A stretch of DNA of 64,000 nt, taken from positions 10,944,041 through 11,008,040 of the forward strand of contig NC_044011.1 in the NCBI RefSeq assembly GCF_900496995.4, in the 5' to 3' direction. The DNA is from Aquila chrysaetos chrysaetos. Taxonomy: Eukaryota; Chordata; Aves; Accipitriformes; Accipitridae. The notes beneath the pieces are model-generated. The model saw only the letters and a list, made by a program, of their open reading frames with translations, was not told the DNA's origin and did not search any database. Both the position numbers and the translations under genes were made by a program. Below are positions 57,201 through 64,000 of this stretch, piece by piece. How positions within the stretch are numbered: position 1 is the first letter of the stretch; every line of letters starts with the position of its first letter.

Positions 57201-60200
57201 AATTATTATTTTAAATTCTTTTGGTTGGGTATTTTGGTTGCAGGAGAGAACCGTGGCTGTGAATTGTAGCTGAAATTTCCTGTTCTACCTCTTTAATACT
57301 CAAAATTTCTTTCAATCTTTGTCACTTGTTTAAAAGCAAACAAACAAAAAATTAAATGACCTTCTTGGTCTTGAAAAGTAATGCAAGTCCTGCCATTGAA
57401 TTCACAATAAACCTGTTCAAGTTTGGGTGGTTCTTTTTTTTTTTTCTTTTTTTCTTTTTTTTTTTTTTTTGGCAGAGCTTACTCTTCTGTAGAAAAGAGG
57501 ACAGCTACAGTATGTTGCTGAGCCTATTAAAAGGAGAACTGTTTGTGGTTGCTATCCTGACTTTGGCAGACCAAGAATCTTAAAGAACTTTAATTTTTCT
57601 CTTTTATGGAGTCAGCTGTATTGCCTATATATTAATTTGCATACTACTTCCTATAATGCTTTACAATGCCATTTTTATCGTGAAGATTAAAGATGTGTGA
57701 TGTTACCCATTTAGTAAAGAAAATCCTGTCAGTTCAAAATTTTTTTTTCCTGCCTGTTTCCCATTTCTTTCAGAAACTGGACATCCTAATGATCATTACT
57801 CATGATCCAAATTCTGTCATTCTAAAGGAAGTAGATTCCTTAATTTCCTGCCAATTTTTAACTACGTTTTACTTCATCCTCACCATGCAAGATGCTGACT
57901 ATAGAAATCATGAAACAGACTGTGTACATTACTGTCAAATATATAAATTGAGTTGAAAAAACAGACATCTAACTTTTTAAAGAAGAGTACCTGGACAGCA
58001 TTCAAAAGAATGTCTAAGCCTCTTAAAGAAAAATGGATGTCACTATGAAAAATTAACATGGAATTTTATATTTCCCCCCAAGCAACTTTCTTCTCTTCAC
58101 CCAAATTTAATTATTAAATTTTGCTAGTACAAGAAATGAAGAAGGTTTTTGTTTACAATTCAGTTTACATGTGTAATTTTTATGCAGTACTTGATCTTTT
58201 GAATTACAAGGCACATCTTTAATCAAATATTTAACTCCATTGAGAATTAGCACATGCAAGATTGTGCATACTGATAATCCAGATGTTGATATCCAAAAAG
58301 AACAATATGCTTATTCGTATTTGCAGTAATAAAACTTGTCTTCCACTTTATGGGACAGCGACAGAAGATCAACTGGCATTGGAACAGCATGTGGTAACTA
58401 TAGGGAGACTTTCTGCTATGACAATTATGTTGAGGCATAATGTTCCTTGAATTGTAACATGCAGAAATTGCATCTCCTTTTTGTTTGTAATTGTGATTGA
58501 GGAAGATAACTGAAGGTTTTATATTCATTTTGTGATAGATGGCTCTTTCCTTTGCAGCCAAACAGGCAAAAAGTTAATGGCGAAGTGTCGAATGCTTATC
58601 CAGGAGAATCAAGAGCTTGGAAGGCAGCTGTCCCAAGGACGTATTGCACAGCTTGAGGCAGAGTTGGCTTTACAGAAGAAATATAGTGAGGAACTTAAAA
58701 GCAGTCAGGATGGTAAGGGATTTTTTTAAGAAAATGGAAGTTGCCTTGCACTTCTGCTAGTTTAATTTCCTGATGATGCACATACTGTAAAACAATCTTT
58801 GCCAGAATGAAAGGGCAGTATCAAGTAAAATGACAATTGCTTCACTGGTAGAATTAATTAAAAAAAAAAAAAAAAAAAAAAAAAAGAAAAAAAATAAACC
58901 CCAAACAACACTTAACTTTGGGGGACTGGTGGGATTTGCAGCTCCAGTAATGCAGTGTTTGAATTTGAAATTCCCAGATTTCATACTGTAGGTATTGCTA
59001 TTTAATAGGGCATGTTTAGGCTGCACACATTACTGGTGAATTGGTAAGATGAAAGCTGTTAACATTGCATGAAGCTAAGCATGCACTGAGAACAGAATGC
59101 TTCTTGTTCACTCTGATTTTGAAATTATTTTTTTAAAAAAATCAACTTCTTAACAATGCCTAAGAATAAGAAAAAGAGACTTGGGGGGGTTGTGCTTAGG
59201 TAACTCAGATGAACTATCTCATTATTGTGTTCACAGTCCAAATTGTACAGCATTGTAAACCTAAGTTGGAATTACCTATAAACTCTGACCTCTTGTATAA
59301 TTTAAATGGAGGGGAAAATGCAAATTTAACCAATCTTCAGCTACGAGTTCTGCATAGAATTGGTGTTTTTTTTAGTAGAATGTTACAAAGTAGGTTATCT
59401 TATTACAGTAAGTCTTGGAACATGAACTATTTAGACATCACACAAACCTGGATATGTGTTTGTTTTATAACTGAAGTCTGTAAGATAGCATAGACTTGAT
59501 TAGGCATTATCTAAGTCTGACGTATCCAGTATTTTTAAGGATAGATTTCCCCTCTGCCCATAGGATCATATTTTTGAGAAAGTAGCAGTATAAAATACTT
59601 TATCATACCTAGAATTCTTAAGGTAAATGATTCTTTCTGTAATGACATGTTTTTGGAATAGTTACCCTTTTGCTTCTTAACTGCTATTTAGATAATGCAC
59701 TTCATCTAAATTTATCAAGTTCATAATTGAAGCAAACGTGGACATTCTTTAAATATTTCCGCTTTTGAATGTGGTATAGTAAAGTAAGCTCCAGAACTGA
59801 GATGTGTTCTTTAGCCCCTATTGCTTCTTCCCATATGAACAATGACGATAATCCTGCAATAGCAGTTTTCATGATGATTTTTTTCCATAGCAGCAAGAAC
59901 ACTTTAATTTTATGATTTTTTTACAGTAATAAGTAGTTTGCATTTTATTTGCCTTGTCAGTATCACTGGTGCAGTTGAATTGAAGACTAAGGGAATCAGT
60001 GTTTCTTTTACTGTTTTGGGTCAAATTTGTTTTGCTCCAAAATGCAGTCCTAATTGTAAAATCCTTGGTACATAAGTACTAAAAACCCCTGTGGAATTAG
60101 TTAACAGTTTTGTTGGTAAGAAAGTCTTCTAGTGTCACATTATGCAGGATTTAGAGGATTAAAAACAGTAAGAGCTGAAGCTTGCTTGAAATGTGACTAA

Positions 60201-61207
60201 AATCTTTTTTCACTGAATAGGCTTTTGTAATTATTAGTTCTGTTACATACAGATGTGATGTGGTTCATGGTTTACAGTATTTCTGCTAAGGTTTTATACT
60301 TGATTAAAAGTAGATACACAAGGATCTACTTGCAAAATATTAATTGCCAGAATTGAGCTCTTTTCCAGATACCTTCCTTTCTTGCCGAGAAGTTAATTTC
60401 TTCTCATATATTCTGAGTAACAGTATAGAAAGTATGTAGATGATAAGCATTTCCTCCTTCAGAGGCAGAGTATCAAAACCAGTGCATACCTGATGGCTGA
60501 AAAATAGTCTGTTGAAAAATTTCGGCATAAAATGTTGAGTTACAGGATTTTAATTTTTTGTCTGAGATGCAAGCTATATATGGGCTATTAAGTATTTGCA
60601 ACAAATGTGTTTTCTTTACATAGAATTGAATGACTTCATCATCCAGCTTGATGAGGAGGTAGAGGGTATGCAGAGTACCATTCTAGTTCTTCAGCAGCAG
60701 TTGAAGGAGACTCGCCAGCAGTTGGCGCAGTACCAGCAGCAGCAGTCCCAGGCCTCCAACCCAGGTACCAGCAGGACTCCATCTTCTGAGCCCACAGACC
60801 AGGGAGAGGCTGTCGGTAAAGACTGCAGCCGTCTGGCAAACGGACCAAGCAATGGTAGCTCCTCCCACCAGCGGACGTCTGGGCCTGGATTTTATAGGGA
60901 GGGTAGCGGCACAGAAGATGACTTCCCGGCTTCTCCAGGGAATGGTAATAAGCTGTCCAACCACTCTGAAGATAGAACTGGTAGAGGAAGTGGTAGCTAC
61001 ATAAACCAGCTCAGTACTGGGTATGAAAGTGTAGACTCTCCCACTGGCAGTGAAAACTCTCTCACTCACCACTCAAATGACACAGACTCCAATCATGATC
61101 CTCAAGAGGAGAAAACAGTGAGCATGAAAGGTAACAGAACTGTGGGTTCTCGTCATGTCCAGAATGGTTTGGACTCCAGTGTAAATGTGCAGGGTTCAGT
61201 TTTGTAA
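36233..61207 (+). CDS. WTAP: WTAP, pre-mRNA-splicing regulator / m6A methyltransferase complex subunit
   Basis: Coding exons 36233-36262 (exon from 36225), 36345-36400, 44274-44332, 46100-46227, 53553-53731, 58558-58712 and 60624-61207, totalling 1191 bp and 396 aa, the human length. The protein begins MTNEEPLPKKVRLSEADF, including the basic nuclear signal PKKVRL, then VLPRDELILRWKQYEAYVQ. A long heptad-rich coiled coil follows (exons 4-7 and the start of exon 8), with VAQLRSTMVDPAINLFF and a Gln-rich end. The tail is low-complexity and Ser-rich, ending SSVNVQGSVL. WTAP anchors METTL3-METTL14 in nuclear speckles for mRNA m6A methylation and interacts with VIRMA and ZC3H13. Introns are large (7.9 kb after exon 3, 7.3 kb after exon 5) and carry LTR and CR1 fossils. 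The first nucleotides of intron 6 give an in-frame stop, allowing a short isoform. Orientation relative to ACAT2 is opposite to human. Confidence 0.97.
41855..42443. mobile_element. Solo LTR of an avian ERVL-like element in WTAP intron 3
   Basis: About 589 bp starting TGTGGTGAGTTGACCTTGG and ending CCAGTACA. It is flanked by a perfect 5-bp target-site duplication, ACTTG (41850-41854 and 42444-42448). Five-base duplications are usual for the ERVL class. It shares a block (CATGTGGTATGGAATA, 42182-42197) with the other two LTRs but is otherwise diverged from them. No internal viral region is present, so it is a solo LTR fossil. The start sequence resembles a widespread bird LTR I recognise but cannot name with certainty. 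Confidence 0.8.
47281..48460 (-). mobile_element. CR1-type LINE 3' fragment, split by a nested LTR
   Basis: Reading the minus strand, the two pieces (48460-48148 and 47568-47281) form a continuous CR1 3' region. Hallmarks are TTCAGCCTGGAGAAGGCTCAG, ATGCTCAAAACCCGACTG and a 3' end near TTGGACTACACAAACTACAACC with CCTTCCAGCCTCAGTGATTC. CR1 is the dominant LINE of birds and is usually 5'-truncated like this. The body is interrupted at 47569-48147 by a solo LTR. The far (5') boundary near 48460 is approximate. It lies inside WTAP intron 5. Confidence 0.8.
47569..48147. mobile_element. Solo LTR (same family as 29032-29614) nested in the CR1 fragment
   Basis: About 579 bp starting TGTCGTGGTTTAACCCC and ending CTAGGACA, closely similar along its length to the copy at 29032. 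It splits a CR1 fragment. The flanks 47564-47568 and 48148-48152 are a near-identical 5-bp duplication, and removing the LTR plus one copy restores continuous CR1 sequence. This fixes both boundaries, supports an ERVL-like integration and shows the LTR is younger than the CR1. It is a solo LTR fossil with no coding region. Confidence 0.82.
53553..53735 (+). CDS. WTAP: Alternative 3' end of WTAP: exon 6 read into intron 6 (short isoform)
   Basis: Exon 6 ends GAT AG, followed by GTAAAC. Reading through the donor gives K-F-T-P-D-R and a TAA stop at 53733-53735, so unspliced or intronically polyadenylated transcripts would encode a 151-aa protein. Human WTAP has an annotated 151-residue short form ending at the same place. 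Candidate poly(A) signals in intron 6 include ATTAAA at 54301-54306 and AATAAA at 56238-56243. It is not known here which, if any, is used. The short form would keep the nuclear signal and the first half of the coiled coil. Confidence 0.5.
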   Translation, partial: NQIQYLKQVQQPSVAQLRSTMVDPAINLFFLKMKGELEQTKDKLEQAQNELSAWKFTPDR

Positions 61208-61824
61208 CATTTTTCTGCAACATTTTTATACAGTGTCATTTAAATTGGGAGAGGATACTGTCCAGAAGCCGTTTAAATTAGTGCATACTTGTCACAATTT
61301 TGCCTTTTTGTGGGTTTCTTTTTGCTTCAATACCTCTGCCACTTTGGAAATTTTAACAGTTAATTACGTTGAATGTTGCTAAAAGGACGTTTGTGTAGCT
61401 CAAGTTATTTTTATATGAGTTAATGTGAAGTTGAAATGGAAATTATTTCCATAAAGTATAACATAAATGATGTCTGTACAAATCTGTGTATATCTAGAAC
61501 CTGTGCTGTGTAAGGGCATTCTTACTCATACTGTTATACTTACACCACCTTCAAGATTTGTCATAATAGCTGTGGGTTTATGACTGCCAAGTTTGCCCAG
61601 TACAGTAGTTTTATCACTAAAAGATGGACTTACTGAAGGAGTCCTGTAGTAGTTTCAGTGTTAATTACAGTTTTTCCCACCATACATCTGTGCATTTTCT
61701 CCTTAGGTGACCGAATGTTTATGAATTGTGTGCATAGTTACTCAGTTTTTAAGAACTGTTGTATCCTGTTTATGCATATTGCTCTGTGACTCCAATATTA
61801 TCTTACCTGTACTGACCAAACCTA

Positions 61825-61830
61825 AATAAA
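61825..61830 (+). terminator. WTAP poly(A) signal (AATAAA)
   Basis: AATAAA within CCTAAATAAAAAC, about 620 bases past the WTAP stop, predicting cleavage near 61850. It is the first canonical signal after the stop codon. The 3' UTR is AT-rich, with no element I can name. Confidence 0.7.
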
Positions 61831-61850
61831 AACTTTTAATAATGTAATTT

Positions 61851-64000
61851 CCTCATTGTTCTGCATTGGCTTACATGGCTTACTTGTATGCACAGTGTAT
61901 TTACAGTACTTGCTTTTTTTATTGAATTTGTTCCTGTGTCAATCCTATCTGATACAGCTTATGCCAAATACCCAAAGTTTACAGGTGTGTACTATCATAC
62001 TAATTTCAGGCCAGCCTGAGAGTGCTTATTCTACAGGTTTTGTCCTTATTGGCAGACAAGAGGGAAAAAAAGAAAGTTAGTAAAAGTAAACCTTAGAGTT
62101 GGAACCTGGCTTTTATAAAGATTAAAAAAAAAAAAACCCCAAACCCCAAAAGCTAGAAGTATCCAACAGGTAAATATACAAATTAAACTACAAAACTTTA
62201 AGGGGGTAGTAATTCAGCCTCTTAAACCAGGTGTAACTCCTATTGTTTTTAAATGCCTACCTGAGGGAACTGACTTCTTAACATGAGCAGAAAATGAAAA
62301 AATTACCTTCAATTAAGCATACTTTTATTGTTCAGTAGCAATCAGAACCTGAATTTCTGGTGGTTATTTTCTATCTACTAGTTTAGTGATGGTACCACAT
62401 AAGCAAGGAGATGAAAAAGCACTGGCTTTTAAGCACTGTTCAAAGGGAAAATAAAAGTACTTAGCAGTATACTTTTGGGTAGACTTAAGTCCAGTTTCAA
62501 CATTTTTCTACCTGTGAATCTTCTAATTACCAGAGGACTGACAAAATTATCTCATATGTAGTCAGTAGAACAGTAGTAAATAGCTTAGAGCTTTGCAATT
62601 CACTGTGGAAACAGTGAGGTGGTTTGAAAGTAGTATTTCTCCAAAGTTCTAGGATGTACTTGAATTTGTTTCAAATTTACATAGAATAAATTCCTGGATT
62701 ATAGAAGGGTTTCTGTGGTACCATTTTTAAGTGGCATATTGTATGAGAATTAGCATCTGCAGTAGTATTGTCCAAGACAAATGGATGTAATTAAAATACT
62801 ACTAGCTGCTGTCATCTGTGTTAGAGACATGCTAGTCCATGTACCACTGCTATTTTAGTTTCATAGGGTTCATTTAAATGTATTAAAACCACTTAGTAGT
62901 TGTCACTGGAAGTGTAAATTCCATTGGCAATACCTCGTTGTTTTTTGAAAATTACTTTAGCCCTCATTGCCTGAAAAATAGCAGCTATTAGTTGAATGCA
63001 TGAAAGGGAAGTGACAAGTATCTGTACAAAAAAAGTACCAGCATCTGGCACCCAAAGTTTACAAAAATCCCTGATTGTGATCTATATCTGTCGTTGCTGG
63101 TGGTTTATATTTGGGGTTGGTATTGTATTGCTTGATTATCCATAGTGTGTGTATATGTACATCCTAGATCCTGTACATAGTAGAATATAATATTTGTAAG
63201 AAGCTTAAAATGCTGATAATAGATTCTAACAATGGCTTTATTTGGTAATACAGATGGTGAAAAGCCTTGTGGGGAAATCTGTGGTTGTGGTTCAAATCTC
63301 AGTCTGAAATACGAAAGCAACTCATGCCAAGAAAATGGTAGACATCTTTTTGCCTAGTGTAAGGAATTAGGAGGATATAGAATATCTTTGGAGTTATAGT
63401 AACTGCCATTAATTGTGCTGAGGTTAAAAAAAAAAAAAAAATGCATAGCTTTCAGGTGGTGACAACTTGCTACTTAAATCTGTTAGTTACTATAGGACAT
63501 TTGTGTCTTAAAACCTCATACAAAGATTTTAATTTTCTCAAGAGTGTGTGGTACTTAATTTTTAAATGGTAAAAAATCAAAGCTTAGCTGAAGAGCTAAA
63601 AAAAATTATGAATACAAATTATACCCTCAGACTAGAAGTTACCTGAACTTGTTGAAAGAAAATAATTGTAAGGCAAGGTAAGCCATTCCTGTTGGCATTC
63701 TGTGCTTAGAGGGTATCTTCTAAATAAGCAGGCTGGGGTGTTTTATTTGTTTGATTTTTTTCAAAATGAAAGCAACCCAGCAACTGCAGCAGTTAATAAC
63801 AAAATGCATCATATAATTGACTTGCTTTCATGGAACATAATAACAAAATGTATCATATAATTGACTTGCTTTCATGGAACACTTAGTCCAAAGCATTAGT
63901 GAATTGCAGTATAATAATACATATAGAAATGCTAAAACCTGTAATACTCATGTGCTTGACTGGCTGTCAGTGCCTATTATGACACTTAATAATCCTAAAT
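61851..64000. other. Downstream intergenic DNA, no gene recognised
   Basis: AT-rich sequence after WTAP with only short open frames, none with a recognisable domain or splice context. It contains A-runs (62125-62137 and 63426-63440) and a 44-bp tandem duplication near the end. SOD2 flanks WTAP in mammals but no SOD2 exon is visible here. Confidence 0.5.
63794..63881 (+). repeat. 44-bp tandem duplication, two copies
   Basis: Copies 63794-63837 and 63838-63881, each starting TAATAACAAAATG and ending TTTCATGGAACA, differ at one position (GCATC versus GTATC). The near-identity implies a recent slippage or duplication event. No function is suggested. Confidence 0.9.

Noticed and set aside
61851-64000. 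Possible SOD2 exons, since SOD2 neighbours WTAP in mammals
   Set aside because: No manganese-SOD motif or matching exon is visible on either strand.

Overview
The window looks like chromosomal DNA from a bird, probably a neoavian. The genes have intron-rich vertebrate structure. The intergenic DNA carries a CR1-type LINE fragment and three solo LTRs of types familiar from bird genomes. Gene order matches the PNLDC1-MRPL18-TCP1-ACAT2-WTAP block of human 6q25.3. I see no bacterial, plasmid or CRISPR content and no clearly new multi-gene system; the points of interest are in gene architecture, splicing and promoters.

Layout, left to right. (1) 78-2198, minus: the first five coding exons of PNLDC1 (piRNA 3'-end trimmer family); the gene runs off the left edge. 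(2) 3073-5639, minus: MRPL18 (mitochondrial ribosomal protein uL18m), four exons, 183 aa. (3) 5640-6609: a GC-rich divergent promoter shared by MRPL18 and TCP1, with YY1, ETS, NRF-1, heat-shock-element and CCAAT motifs. (4) 6610-15027, plus: TCP1 (CCT alpha chaperonin subunit), 12 exons, 555 or 558 aa. (5) 15379-23677, minus: ACAT2 (cytosolic acetoacetyl-CoA thiolase), nine exons, 394 aa, lying tail-to-tail with TCP1. (6) 23.7-31.2 kb: intergenic, with one solo LTR. (7) 31.25-32.9 kb: CpG island with the probable untranslated first exon of WTAP. (8) 36233-61207, plus: WTAP (m6A methyltransferase regulatory subunit), seven coding exons, 396 aa; its introns hold a solo LTR and a CR1 fragment with an LTR nested in it. 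(9) 61.85-64 kb: downstream DNA with no gene I recognise.

All exons were assembled by hand from splice sites, reading phase and remembered human proteins, and every junction keeps frame. Product lengths agree with the human proteins (MRPL18 183 vs 180, TCP1 555 vs 556, ACAT2 394 vs 397, WTAP 396 vs 396). The genes share no pathway: piRNA maturation, mitochondrial translation, cytosolic folding, isoprenoid/sterol precursor synthesis and mRNA methylation. What links them is old synteny, one shared promoter and one shared tail region.

Points most worth a second look: a textbook U12-type intron in TCP1; GC-AG introns in both MRPL18 and TCP1; TCP1 and ACAT2 3' ends about 0.2 kb apart, with a distal ACAT2 poly(A) signal that would recreate the mammalian overlap; WTAP in the opposite orientation to human; and a stop immediately after WTAP exon 6 that would give a 151-aa short form.
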